NCBI GenBank assembly: GCA_965229695.1 | Contig: OZ245921.1 | Location: forward strand, 992,001-1,056,000 | From: JANSYL01 sp965229695 | GTDB lineage: Bacteria; Pseudomonadota; Alphaproteobacteria; Rhodobacterales; Rhodobacteraceae | Length of the DNA stretch: 64,000 nt | Reading direction: 5' to 3' | Part shown: piece by piece, positions 1-8,741 of the stretch | Numbering within the stretch: the stretch's first letter is position 1 | Layout: each line of letters starts with the position of its first letter | Translations under genes and position numbers: made by a program | The notes under the pieces: model-generated | Told to the model about the DNA's origin: nothing | The model's input: the letters and a program-made list of their open reading frames with translations, nothing else | Databases searched by the model: none

Positions 1-1976
1 GGTTTGTGGGCGAGGCGGTGGCGTTCATCGTTGCCGAAACCCTGACCCAGGCAAAAGACGCAGCCGAGCTGATCGGCCTTGAGATCGACGACCTGCCCGC
101 AAAGATCGACATCGCACCGGGCGGAGAGCCCTTGCACCCCGAAGCGCCGGACAATGTGGCCTATGACTGGGGCATCGGCGATGAGGCGCGCGCGGCGCAG
201 GCGATGGCCAATGCCGCGCATGTGGTCGAGCTGACCACTTATGACAATCGCATCATCGTCAATAGCATGGAGCCGCGCGGCTGTTATGCCGAACTTCAGG
301 ACGGTCGCATCCACGTGGCTTTCAATGGCCAGGGCGTTTGGGATCTGAAAAAAGACCTGGCGCGCTGGCTGAGTATCGCGCCCGAAACCATCCGCATCAC
401 CAACCCCGATGTCGGCGGCGGTTTCGGGATGAAGGCGATGGGCTATCCCGAGTACCTGTTGGCAGCGCTGGCCACCCGCACCCTAGACCGCCCGATACGC
501 TGGATGTCGGATCGGACCGAGGCGATGCTGTCGGACAATGCGGGTCGCGATCTGCATGTGACGACACGGCTTGGCTTTGACGCTGATCTCAAGATGGTGG
601 CGTTTGAATGTGACAGCCTGTCGAATATGGGGGCTTACAATTCCCAATTCGGGCAGAACATCCAATCGTCGCTGTTTTCCAAGGTGTTGACCGGCGCTTA
701 CGATGTGCAAGCCGCCTATTTCCGCAATCGTGGGATTTATACCAACACCACCCAGGTTGATGCCTATCGCGGTGCAGGGCGGCCCGAAGCGATTTACGCC
801 TTGGAGCGCGCGATGGATTACGCCGCCCGGCAATTGGGCGTCGATCCCGCCGAACTGCGGATGCGGAATTTCATCCCCACCGATCAGTTCCCTTATCGTA
901 GTGCCACGGGCGAGCTTTACGATGTCGGCGATTTCCCACGTGTCCTAAATCGCGCCAAAGCCGAGGCGGATATGGCGGGCTTTGCCGACCGGCGCGCAGC
1001 CTCAGAAGCCCAAGGCAAGCTGCGTGGCTTGGGCATTTGCTATTACATCGAAAGCATCCTGGGCAGCCCGGATGAAACCGCCACCATCGAGATCACCGAA
1101 ACCGGTGCCACGCTTTATGTCGGCACGCAATCGAACGGTCAGGGGCATGAAACCGTCTATGCGCAACTGCTGCATGATCAAACCGGCCTGCCGCTCGAAG
1201 ATATCACCATCGTCCAGGGCGACAGCGACCGCATTGCCACCGGCGGCGGCACGGGCGGATCACGCTCGGTCACAGTTCAGGGAATGGCGATGCGCGAAAC
1301 CGGCGATCTTCTTATATCTCAATTGACCGCGTTTCTTGAGGATCAGATGGACGCCCGCGACATGAGTTTCGATACTGAGGAAGGGGTGTTCCGCGCCCCC
1401 GGCTCGAATGTCGTGATCACGCTGCTTGAGGCTGCTGCCAAAGCGCGCGAGGCAGGTCAGCCGGAACTGGCCAGCGCCACCAAATCGATCACCCTGCCGG
1501 GGCGCTCCTACCCCAACGGGTGCCATGTTGCTGAGATCGAGATCGACCGCGAAACCGGCGTGACCGAGGTCGTGCGCTATACCGTGGTCGATGATTTCGG
1601 CAATCTGATGAACCCCATGCTGGCCGAAGGACAGGTGCATGGCGGGGTGATCCAGGGCATTGGTCAGGCCATCACGGAACATGTGGTCTATGACGAAGAC
1701 GGCCAGCTTTTGACCGCGACCTTCATGGATTACGGGATGCCGCGCGCCGATGATGCGCCCTTTATCGCCTTCCACACAGAATCCGTGCCCTCGACCGCCA
1801 ACCCGCTTGGCATGAAAGGCTGTGGCGAGGCGGGCACGGTTGGGGCGCTGGCCGCGGTGGCCAACGCCGTGCAAGACGCGCTTTGGCCGCTTGGCGTCAC
1901 CCAGGTCGACATGCCCTTCACCCCTTCCCGGATGTGGGAGATCCTGCAACAGGCCGAGGCTGTTGCGGCCGAGTAA
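1..1976 (+). CDS. Molybdopterin-binding subunit of a CoxL-like (form II) aldehyde oxidase/CO dehydrogenase family enzyme, 5'-truncated
   Basis: This is the 3' part of a gene whose start lies before the window; about 658 residues are visible and I estimate that 100-130 N-terminal residues are missing. It encodes the large, molybdopterin-cytosine-dinucleotide-binding subunit of a xanthine oxidase family hydroxylase. Visible hallmarks are VGGGFGMKA (about 411-437), the active-site loop AYRGAGRPEA (about 762-791) and the C-terminal GCGEAGTVGAL (about 1819-1851), whose Glu is the expected catalytic base. An AYRGAGR loop, instead of the AYxCSFR loop of true aerobic CO dehydrogenase (form I), places it in form II, whose natural substrate is mostly unknown. 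The small [2Fe-2S] and FAD subunits are probably upstream, outside the window. The next gene starts within about 50 bp on the same strand. Confidence 0.9.
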   Translation, partial: FVGEAVAFIVAETLTQAKDAAELIGLEIDDLPAKIDIAPGGEPLHPEAPDNVAYDWGIGDEARAAQAMANAAHVVELTTYDNRIIVNSMEPRGCYAELQDGRIHVAFNGQGVWDLKKDLARWLSIAPETIRITNPDVGGGFGMKAMGYPEYLLAALATRTLDRPIRWMSDRTEAMLSDNAGRDLHVTTRLGFDADLKMVAFECDSLSNMGAYNSQFGQNIQSSLFSKVLTGAYDVQAAYFRNRGIYTNTTQVDAYRGAGRPEAIYALERAMDYAARQLGVDPAELRMRNFIPTDQFPYRSATGELYDVGDFPRVLNRAKAEADMAGFADRRAASEAQGKLRGLGICYYIESILGSPDETATIEITETGATLYVGTQSNGQGHETVYAQLLHDQTGLPLEDITIVQGDSDRIATGGGTGGSRSVTVQGMAMRETGDLLISQLTAFLEDQMDARDMSFDTEEGVFRAPGSNVVITLLEAAAKAREAGQPELASATKSITLPGRSYPNGCHVAEIEIDRETGVTEVVRYTVVDDFGNLMNPMLAEGQVHGGVIQGIGQAITEHVVYDEDGQLLTATFMDYGMPRADDAPFIAFHTESVPSTANPLGMKGCGEAGTVGALAAVANAVQDALWPLGVTQVDMPFTPSRMWEILQQAEAVAAE

Positions 1977-2019
1977 TAGCATATGGTCCCGGCTGACCGG
2001 CTTCCGGTCACCGCGACCT

Positions 2020-3051
2020 GTGCGTCGGCCCAAGCCGCGCGAGACGCAGACCCATGTCATCCTGCTGGATGGCACGATGTCATCGCTGAAACCGGGCTGC
2101 GAAACCAATATCGGTCTGACCTATCGGCTGTTGATGGACTTGCCGCCCGACGCGCCGGTGAATGTCTATTACGAACCCGGCATCCAGTGGCGCGGGATCA
2201 AGCGCGCCGCCGAGGTCATGGCTGGCGTCGGGATCAACCGGCAGATCAAACGCGCTTATCTGTTTCTGGCGCGCAATTACCAGCCCGGCGACCGGATCAT
2301 GCTGATGGGGTATTCGCGCGGCGCTTATGCCGTGCGGTCTTTGGCGGGGCTGATCGACCGGATGGGGTTGCTGAGACCGGCGCAAATTAATCCCGAAACG
2401 ATTGAACGGGTTTATGACCATTACCGGTCGGACCCGGACGGCCCGCGCGCGCGGGCTTTGCGCGACAGCCTAAGCCATGCACATGTACCAATCTGCTTCA
2501 TGGGCATTTACGACACGGTGCGCGCGCTTGGTATTCGCTGGCCCGGCGTCTGGCGCTTTTTGCCCGAGGCGCACCCCTATCACGACCACACCCTAGGCGC
2601 GACGACCACCAAGGCGCGCCATGCGCTGGCCCTGAACGAAACCCGGCAGGCCTTTGTGCCCGTCTTGTGGGAAACCGAGCCGGAAGACGCCGCCACGGGC
2701 CGCGTGATACAAATGTGGTTCCGGGGCACCCATGGCGATATTGGCGGCCACCTCTTGGGCCATCACGAGGCGCGGCCCCTGTCAAACATACCGTTAAACT
2801 GGATCTTGTCCGAGGCGCAATCGGTCGGCCTGCCCCTGCCCAAAGATTGGCGCGACCGGTTCCCAACCGATCCCAATGGCGATTCCGTTGGGAATTTCCG
2901 CGGATTTGGAAAGCTATTCCTGGCACGACGGCGGCGTGTGGTAGGCCAAGACCCGTCTGAGCGGCTGCATCCCACCGCGAAACAGGCCGGCCGTGGGCGC
3001 GCGTTGGACATTCCCATCGGCGAAAGCACTGGGCCCGAGCAACTGGTTTAG
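2020..3051 (+). CDS. DUF2235 family alpha/beta-hydrolase-like protein
   Basis: The protein matches the DUF2235 fold (related to Tle1-type phospholipase catalytic domains): an early THVILLDGT segment, a TN motif, then a nucleophile elbow GYSRGAYAVRSL (about 2308-2343), where Ser is the predicted nucleophile, and a later GTHGDIGG acidic segment (about 2728-2751). The substrate is unknown. The start is uncertain. No ATG is in frame between the upstream stop and the conserved core; the first usual candidate is GTG at 2020, but the codons upstream (ATA at 1981 followed by WSRLTGF) look like continuing protein, so an unusual start near 1981 is possible. The TAG stop at 3049-3051 overlaps the TAA of convergent truA. 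No secretion-system genes adjoin it, so an effector role is not indicated. Confidence 0.75.
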   Translation: MRRPKPRETQTHVILLDGTMSSLKPGCETNIGLTYRLLMDLPPDAPVNVYYEPGIQWRGIKRAAEVMAGVGINRQIKRAYLFLARNYQPGDRIMLMGYSRGAYAVRSLAGLIDRMGLLRPAQINPETIERVYDHYRSDPDGPRARALRDSLSHAHVPICFMGIYDTVRALGIRWPGVWRFLPEAHPYHDHTLGATTTKARHALALNETRQAFVPVLWETEPEDAATGRVIQMWFRGTHGDIGGHLLGHHEARPLSNIPLNWILSEAQSVGLPLPKDWRDRFPTDPNGDSVGNFRGFGKLFLARRRRVVGQDPSERLHPTAKQAGRGRALDIPIGESTGPEQLV

Positions 3052-3824
3052 CTCACGTCTCCAAAGACGGGCTCGGGATAGCCCACGCCGGTCAGATAGA
3101 GCCCTTCGGGCGGCGCAACCGGGCCGCAGGCGGATCGGTCGGCGGCCTGCAACGCCTCGGCCACATCATGCGGTGCCCAAGCCCCCGCACCGACCCGTTC
3201 CAAGGTGCCAACGATGGAGCGGACTTGGTTGTGCAAAAACGAGCGTGCGCGCAGATGGAACCGGACCTCGGTGCCATTCGGTCGGGCCAGGGTTTCAACC
3301 TCAACCGCACCCAGCGTTTTGACCGGGCTTTTCGCCTGACAGATCGAGGCGCGGAAGGTGGTGAAATCATGCCGCCCGATCAGATTCTGCGCGGCCTCGG
3401 CCATCGCCGCTCCGTCAAGCTCGCCCTTCACATGCCAAGCCAGGCCGGCCTCATGCACCAAAGGCGCGCGGCGGCTGATCACGCGGTAGGTATAGCGCCG
3501 CTCGACCGCAGAAAAACGCGCGTGCCAGTCATCGGGCACCGCCGCGCACCCCGTGATCGCAACAGGCTGCGGCTTCAGATGCCAGTTGAGCGCTTCGGAC
3601 AGGCGAAACGGCTCCCAAACGCGGGCCATATCGCATTGGGCCACCTGCCCCGTCGCGTGCACACCCGCATCGGTGCGCCCCGCAGCGGCGATCGAGGGCA
3701 CATCCGCCTCCAACTGCGCAAGCGCCAATTCAATCGCACCTTGGACCGACGGCTGGTCGGCCTGACGCTGCCACCCGGCGAAGGGGGCGCCGTGATATTC
3801 CACTTTCAGGGCATAACGGGGCAT
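3048..3824 (-). CDS. truA: tRNA pseudouridine(38-40) synthase TruA
   Basis: TruA converts uridines 38, 39 and 40 in the anticodon arm of tRNAs to pseudouridine. The 258-residue length is normal for the family. The N-terminus carries the typical YHGAPFAGWQRQ segment and the catalytic-Asp motif AGRTDAGVHATGQ lies at about residues 51-63; later segments RRYTYRV and FLHNQVRSIVG also match the family. The gene stands alone here, divergent from ycjX (105 bp gap) and convergent with the DUF2235 gene, with which it shares its stop region through a TTAG tetranucleotide. In many alphaproteobacteria truA sits near fmt/def; it does not here. Confidence 0.95.
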   Translation of the reverse strand: MPRYALKVEYHGAPFAGWQRQADQPSVQGAIELALAQLEADVPSIAAAGRTDAGVHATGQVAQCDMARVWEPFRLSEALNWHLKPQPVAITGCAAVPDDWHARFSAVERRYTYRVISRRAPLVHEAGLAWHVKGELDGAAMAEAAQNLIGRHDFTTFRASICQAKSPVKTLGAVEVETLARPNGTEVRFHLRARSFLHNQVRSIVGTLERVGAGAWAPHDVAEALQAADRSACGPVAPPEGLYLTGVGYPEPVFGDVS

Positions 3825-3884
3825 GACCCGCGCCTACCCCAAGCATGCCCGCCGTGCAATCGCCCCCTCGAAAACCAGCGCGGG

Positions 3885-3903
3885 GATGCTTAGTCTTAGC
3901 ATC
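3885..3903. promoter_or_regulatory. 19-bp imperfect palindrome upstream of ycjX
   Basis: Arms GATGCT (3885-3890) and AGCATC (3898-3903) flank a centre that continues the symmetry apart from T:T mismatches. It lies 26 bp before the ycjX start in the ycjX/truA divergent region, so it could be an operator. No regulator is identified. Confidence 0.3.
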
Positions 3904-3929
3904 AGCAACGGCAGCAAAGGTCCGCAGAA

Positions 3930-5342
3930 TTGGTCATTGGAACGGTCGCGGATACGCTTGGCCGCAGCATCGAAAGCGTCACGCAGGGCGTGTCAGAGGC
4001 GTTGTTTGAGCCTGTGATCCGGCTTGGCGTGACCGGTCTGTCGCGGGCGGGCAAAACGGTGTTCATCACCTCGCTTGTCGCCAATCTGATGGATCGCGGT
4101 CGCATGCCGGGATTGGAGGCCGCGCGCGCGGGCCGGATCGAGGCCGCGTTTCTGCAACCCCAGCCTGACGACACCGTGCCGCGCTTTGATTTTGAGCGTC
4201 ACCTCGCAGCCCTAACGGGGGCCGAGCCGCATTGGCCCGAGTCGACGCGCGCGGTCTCGGAATTGCGGCTGTCTTTGCGCGTGCGCCCCAAGGGGCTGCT
4301 TTCGGGGCTAAGCGGGCCGCGCACGATCCATTTGGATATTGTCGATTACCCTGGCGAATGGCTGTTGGACCTGGCGCTTTTGGATTTGGATTTCGCCGCC
4401 TGGTCAGAACGCGCCTTGTCGCACGCCGAGACCCGGGCCGAAGCCGCGCCCTATCTGGAGCTTTTGGCATCCACCGATCCCACGGCGCGCCTGGACGAAG
4501 CGCAGGCTGGCAGCTTGGCGCACGCCTGGACGGATTATCTGCACGCCGCGCGGGCGGCTGGCTATTCCGATTGCACGCCGGGCCGGTTCCTTTTGCCCGG
4601 CGATTTGGAGGGCAGCCCGGCCCTGACCTTTGCCCCATTGCCGCGCGGCACCGCCCCGCGCGGATCGCTCGCGCGAGAATTCGCCCGCCGCTATGACGCC
4701 TATTGCGCCAAGGTCGTGAAACCCTTCTTCCGCTCTCATTTTGCGCGGATCGACCGGCAGATCGTCTTGGTCGATGCGCTGGGCGCCATCCATGCCGGGC
4801 CGCGCGCCTTGGAGGATTTGCGCCAGACCATGACGGCGATCTTGGGCGCGTTTCGCCCTGGACGAAACGCCTTTCTCAGCGCGATCCTGGGAAAGCGCGT
4901 GGACCGAATCCTGTTTGCCGCGACCAAGGCCGATCACCTGCATCATAGTCAGCATGACCGCTTGGCCGACATCATGGGGGCCTTGGTCGACGAAGCCCGC
5001 CGCCGCGCCGATTTCGCCGGGGCCAAGACCGAAGCCATGGCATTGGCCGCCCTGCGCGCCACGGTCGAAGAAACCCATATGGTCAAAGGGGTCGAGATGG
5101 ACCTGGTGCGCGGCACGCTGCTGGAAAATGGCAAACAAGCGGCCCTGCACCCCGGTGACCTGCCCGCCGACCCATCCGCCTTGATGGCCCCCGCGCAATC
5201 CGGGGCCGAGCGCTGGTTAGATGCTGATTTCGACGTCATGCGCTTTGCCCCCGCGCCGCTATCGCTGCGCAGCGGGGACGGGCCACCGCATATCCGCCTC
5301 GACCGCGCGGCCGAGTTTTTGATCGGAGATAAACTCAGATGA
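3930..5342 (+). CDS. ycjX: YcjX family P-loop protein (DUF463)
   Basis: This 470-residue protein belongs to the YcjX family of GTP-binding-like proteins, which in enterobacteria are encoded with ycjF in a stress-associated operon; the molecular role is not established. The P-loop GLSRAGKT is at residues 36-43, followed by FITSLVANL, and a conserved DIVDYPGEW segment lies near 4339-4365. The C-terminal part contains LVDALGAIHAGP and FAATKADHLH, consistent with G3/G4-like elements of the family. Its TGA stop overlaps the ycjF start as ATGA (5339-5342), so the two are translationally coupled. It is divergent from truA, and a palindrome precedes the start. Confidence 0.9.
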   Translation: MVIGTVADTLGRSIESVTQGVSEALFEPVIRLGVTGLSRAGKTVFITSLVANLMDRGRMPGLEAARAGRIEAAFLQPQPDDTVPRFDFERHLAALTGAEPHWPESTRAVSELRLSLRVRPKGLLSGLSGPRTIHLDIVDYPGEWLLDLALLDLDFAAWSERALSHAETRAEAAPYLELLASTDPTARLDEAQAGSLAHAWTDYLHAARAAGYSDCTPGRFLLPGDLEGSPALTFAPLPRGTAPRGSLAREFARRYDAYCAKVVKPFFRSHFARIDRQIVLVDALGAIHAGPRALEDLRQTMTAILGAFRPGRNAFLSAILGKRVDRILFAATKADHLHHSQHDRLADIMGALVDEARRRADFAGAKTEAMALAALRATVEETHMVKGVEMDLVRGTLLENGKQAALHPGDLPADPSALMAPAQSGAERWLDADFDVMRFAPAPLSLRSGDGPPHIRLDRAAEFLIGDKLR

Positions 5343-6346
5343 CCGAGCGCAAAGGCCCCGTTCTGATCGAGCTAGACACCGCCGCCGAGGCTAGCCCGGC
5401 CAACGCCCCGCCAGTGCCAGACCTTGGCACCCCCCTCCCCGATGGGCACGCGATGCGGGTTGTCGCCACGCTTGGGGCGCGACGGCCCAACCGGTTGCTG
5501 CGGCTCTTTTGGGCCGCCCTGGTCGGGTTGATCGGATTCATCGCCTCGCTCGCGGCCTGGAACATGATTACCGGGCTTCTGGCCTCCAATCCGATCTTAG
5601 GATGGATCGCCGGCGGGTTGGTGGGGCTGGTCCTGCTGACCCTCTTGCTTTTGGCCTTGCGCGAAGCGGCGGCCATCGCCCGCTTGGGGCGGATCGACAG
5701 CCTGCGCCAAAGCGCGGAAGCAGCCCTTGCCAACCGGGATATTGGAAAAGCGCGCCAGGTCGCCGCGCGTCTGGATCGGCTTTACAAAGACCGGCCTGGG
5801 CTGGCGATTGGGCGCAACAACCTGCGCAAACGCCGGGATGAGGTGTTTGAGGCGGATAGTCTTTTGTCCATGGCTGAAACCGAGTTGATGACGCCTTTGG
5901 ACGCCGCCGCCGCACGCGAGGTTGAGGCCGCCGCGCGCCAGGTGGCCACGGCGACAGCACTTATCCCCTTGGCTCTGGCCGATATCATCGCCGCCCTCAC
6001 CGCCAATCTGCGCATGATCCGCCGCGTGTCCGAGATTTACGGTGGCCGGGCCGGTACGCTGGGCGCCTGGCGCTTGATCCGGGCGGTGATGACCCATCTG
6101 GTGGCCACGGGCGCGGTAGCAATTGGGGATGACCTGATTGGCTCGGCCCTGGGCGGCTCGATCCTGTCCAAACTGTCGCGCCGCTTTGGCGAAGGCGTCG
6201 TGAATGGCGCGCTGACCGCGCGGGTGGGCGTGGCCACGATGGAGGTGTGCCGCCCCCTGCCCTTTGGCGAAGACCAGCGCCCCAGCGTGACGGCCCTGGT
6301 ACGCCGGGCGCTGACCGGTCTCTTCGGCAGTGACGAGACATCCTAG
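5339..6346 (+). CDS. ycjF: YcjF family inner-membrane protein (TIGR01620/DUF697)
   Basis: The 335-residue protein has a Pro/Ala-rich N-terminus, two adjacent hydrophobic segments at about residues 56-77 and 83-105, and a C-terminal DUF697-like helical region with GGRAGTLGAWRLIR. This is the usual layout of YcjF, the membrane partner of YcjX. It is coupled to ycjX by an ATGA overlap and ends 3 bp before the ChaC-like gene. A function in membrane stress is suggested for enterobacterial homologues but nothing in this sequence proves it. Confidence 0.88.
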   Translation: MTERKGPVLIELDTAAEASPANAPPVPDLGTPLPDGHAMRVVATLGARRPNRLLRLFWAALVGLIGFIASLAAWNMITGLLASNPILGWIAGGLVGLVLLTLLLLALREAAAIARLGRIDSLRQSAEAALANRDIGKARQVAARLDRLYKDRPGLAIGRNNLRKRRDEVFEADSLLSMAETELMTPLDAAAAREVEAAARQVATATALIPLALADIIAALTANLRMIRRVSEIYGGRAGTLGAWRLIRAVMTHLVATGAVAIGDDLIGSALGGSILSKLSRRFGEGVVNGALTARVGVATMEVCRPLPFGEDQRPSVTALVRRALTGLFGSDETS

Positions 6347-6349
6347 GGC

Positions 6350-7087
6350 ATGCCGGTGACCGACCCCTTTGCCTTTCACCCCGAACTGCGCGCCTTGATC
6401 AAACCAGCTTGCGAGTCGTTCTTTCGGGATTTCAGCAAGGAAAAGATGCGCGCCGCGCTGGCCGATCATGGGATCTATGATTTTCCCTTCCACGACGACG
6501 CGACGCGGGAGGGTTTGCGCGACCAAGCTCTGCAAGGCCATCGCGGGCAAGATATTTGGATCTTTGGTTATGGCTCTCTGATGTGGGATCCAGCCATGGA
6601 GTTTGCCGAAGTGCGGCGCGCCTACGCACCCGAACATGAGCGCCGCTTTATCTTGAAGGACGTTTATGGCGGGCGCGGCACGCGCGATAATCCTGGATTG
6701 ATGGCCGCCTTGGATGAAGGCGCGGGATGCCATGGCCTGGCCTTTCGCATCGACGCCCAAAAGGTCGACGCCGAAACTGAAATCCTCTGTCGGCGCGAAT
6801 TGGTCGGCCCCGGCTATCACATCCGTTTTGTGCCGATCATGATCGACAGCACGCCCACCCAGGCCCTGACCTTTGTCGCGGATCACAGCACCGAACTGAT
6901 GGCCCATGACATCACCCGCGCCGAGCAAATAGAGTATGCCGCGACGGGCACGGGTTTTCTTGGGCCCAGTTACGACTACCTGACCAATGTGATCGCGCAT
7001 TTGCACGAAATGGCGATCCCCGACCCCGATCTGGACGCGCTGCTGGTCGAGGTTGACGCCTATCGCGCCGCAAAACAGGAGGTGTAA
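6350..7087 (+). CDS. ChaC-like gamma-glutamylcyclotransferase (glutathione-specific)
   Basis: ChaC enzymes cleave glutathione to 5-oxoproline and Cys-Gly in the cytosol. The substrate-loop motif FGYGSLMW is at residues 72-79, and the expected catalytic Glu is in the CRRELVGPGYH segment near residue 150. An N-terminal extension of about 65 residues precedes the catalytic domain, making the protein (245 aa) a little longer than minimal ChaC. It starts 3 bp after ycjF and ends 3 bp before a thioredoxin-reductase-like gene, so it is probably in one transcript with them. The pairing with a flavin redox protein suggests a thiol-homeostasis unit; that link is inferred. Confidence 0.88.
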   Translation: MPVTDPFAFHPELRALIKPACESFFRDFSKEKMRAALADHGIYDFPFHDDATREGLRDQALQGHRGQDIWIFGYGSLMWDPAMEFAEVRRAYAPEHERRFILKDVYGGRGTRDNPGLMAALDEGAGCHGLAFRIDAQKVDAETEILCRRELVGPGYHIRFVPIMIDSTPTQALTFVADHSTELMAHDITRAEQIEYAATGTGFLGPSYDYLTNVIAHLHEMAIPDPDLDALLVEVDAYRAAKQEV

Positions 7088-7090
7088 GCT

Positions 7091-8710
7091 ATGGAATCCC
7101 TTGCCGCCGACCTTCGCACGATGGTGCGCACCCCGCTGCATGACGAACATATCGCGGCTATGCGCCAGATCGGCGGGGTGGAAGACATCCCCGCCGGAAC
7201 GTTGATCTTCAAACCTGGCGATGTTCTGGACCGGTTTTGTTACGTGCTGGAGGGCGAGGTTGAGGCGGTCGACCCGCAAACCGGTGGCCGCTATGGCGAG
7301 GGCGCGACCTTGGGCCCAACCCAGTTTTTTGGTGAAATCTCTTTTTTGTCCGGTGGCACGTTGACCATCGGTGCGCGCGCTGTGCAGGATACCAAGCTGC
7401 TGTGCGTCGAGCGCGCTGCAATGCTCGATCTGATGTCACGCATCCCCGAGATGTCGGATATCATCATCACCGTTCTAGCCGCGCGTCGGCGGCGGTTGCT
7501 GGAAACCGGCAATTCCGGTGTCACGCTGATCGGGGCCGAGGTTGACCGCAACATCCGCGCCATCGCCAGTTTTGCCGGGCGCAACCGTATCCCCGTGCGC
7601 AGCCTGACCTTGGATGAGCATGAGGCAGAGGCGATTGCCCATCAATGCCAGATCGGCGAGGCGCAGCCCGCCGTGATCTTCGGCAAATCCGAGGTTATCC
7701 CCAACCCAACCCCCCGCGCCATCGCGCGCCGCCTGGGCCTGGACCTTTCCTTTGACGAGGACACGGTGGTCGATGTTCTGATCGTGGGCGGCGGCCCCGC
7801 CGGGGTGGCGGCGGCGGTTTATGCGGGGTCTGAGGGGTTGTCGGCCCTGGTCTTGGAAGACATGGCCATTGGCGGGCAGGCCGGAACCTCGAGCCGGATC
7901 GAAAACTATATGGGCTTTCCCACCGGCATCTCAGGGGCGGACCTGTGCTGGCGGGGTGAGGTGCAGGCGATGAAATTCGGCACCAAATTCGCGGTGCCAC
8001 GTCGGGCGAGCGCTTTGGACAGGCGCGAGGATGGGCTGTTCTGCGTGACGCTGGATGACGGGGCCCAGGTCTGCGCGCGCGCGATCGTTGTGGCCACGGG
8101 CGTGCAATACCGCAAACTGCCCATCGACCGGTTGGAGCATTTCGAAAGCGCCGGGCTTTACTACGCCGCAACCGACGTGGAAGCACGCTATTGCCGCGAG
8201 GCTGAGGTGGCGGTGATTGGCGGCGGCAACTCCGCCGGGCAAGCGGCGATGTTCATGGCGCGCAGTTCCAAACATGTGCATGTCTTGGTGCGCGGCACGA
8301 GCCTCGCGGCCTCCATGTCCTCCTATCTCAGCTCCCGCCTTGAGGCGCATCCGCGGATCACCATCCATTACCGCACTGAGATGACCGGGCTGCATGGCGA
8401 TGACCAACTGGGCGGCATCACCATCCGCAACAAGACCGAAGGCCAGGATTGGCGTTTGGACACCCGCGCCGTCTTCATCATGGTTGGGGCCGCGCCGAAC
8501 ACGGATTGGCTATCGGGCTACGTCACACTGGACGACAAAGGTTTTGTCGTAACCGGGGAGGAGGCCGGGGCGCATTCGGCCTATGCCACCTCGCACCCTG
8601 GGATCTTCGCGGTGGGGGACGTGCGCGCCGGCTCGGTCAAACGGGTGGCAAGCGCGGTTGGTGAGGGCTCGGTCGTGATCAGCCGGGTTTGGGATTACCT
8701 CAACGCCTGA
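7091..8710 (+). CDS. Cyclic-nucleotide-binding domain fused to a thioredoxin-reductase-like flavoprotein lacking the redox cysteines
   Basis: Three parts are visible in 539 residues. Residues about 20-140 form a cyclic-nucleotide-binding (CRP-type) beta-roll with TLGPTQFFGEISFLSGG. Residues about 150-215 resemble a thioredoxin/glutaredoxin-like module (GRNRIPVRSLTLDEHEAEAI). Residues about 225-539 are a pyridine nucleotide-disulphide oxidoreductase domain with FAD motif VGGGPAGVAAAVYAG near 231, NAD(P)H motif VIGGGNSAGQAAMFMA near 377 and a terminal GVFAVGDVR-like segment (GIFAVGDVRAG). Thioredoxin reductases carry CATC just before the NAD(P)H motif; here the same place reads AATD (about residue 359-362), so thioredoxin reduction by the classical route is not expected. 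It could instead be a ligand-regulated NAD(P)H:flavin or quinone oxidoreductase. It follows the ChaC-like gene by 3 bp. Confidence 0.88.
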   Translation: MESLAADLRTMVRTPLHDEHIAAMRQIGGVEDIPAGTLIFKPGDVLDRFCYVLEGEVEAVDPQTGGRYGEGATLGPTQFFGEISFLSGGTLTIGARAVQDTKLLCVERAAMLDLMSRIPEMSDIIITVLAARRRRLLETGNSGVTLIGAEVDRNIRAIASFAGRNRIPVRSLTLDEHEAEAIAHQCQIGEAQPAVIFGKSEVIPNPTPRAIARRLGLDLSFDEDTVVDVLIVGGGPAGVAAAVYAGSEGLSALVLEDMAIGGQAGTSSRIENYMGFPTGISGADLCWRGEVQAMKFGTKFAVPRRASALDRREDGLFCVTLDDGAQVCARAIVVATGVQYRKLPIDRLEHFESAGLYYAATDVEARYCREAEVAVIGGGNSAGQAAMFMARSSKHVHVLVRGTSLAASMSSYLSSRLEAHPRITIHYRTEMTGLHGDDQLGGITIRNKTEGQDWRLDTRAVFIMVGAAPNTDWLSGYVTLDDKGFVVTGEEAGAHSAYATSHPGIFAVGDVRAGSVKRVASAVGEGSVVISRVWDYLNA

Positions 8711-8741
8711 CTTTGGGCCGAAGCCTCCCTATCTATGGGGT

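Noticed and set aside
2020..3051. DUF2235 protein as a type VI secretion phospholipase effector
   Set aside because: No vgrG, PAAR, immunity or other secretion gene is adjacent, and the family is also common outside that context.
5597..7279. 560-codon open frame on the minus strand across ycjF, the ChaC-like gene and part of the flavoprotein gene
   Set aside because: It spans three well-supported genes on the other strand, is His/Gln/Arg-rich and has no domain.
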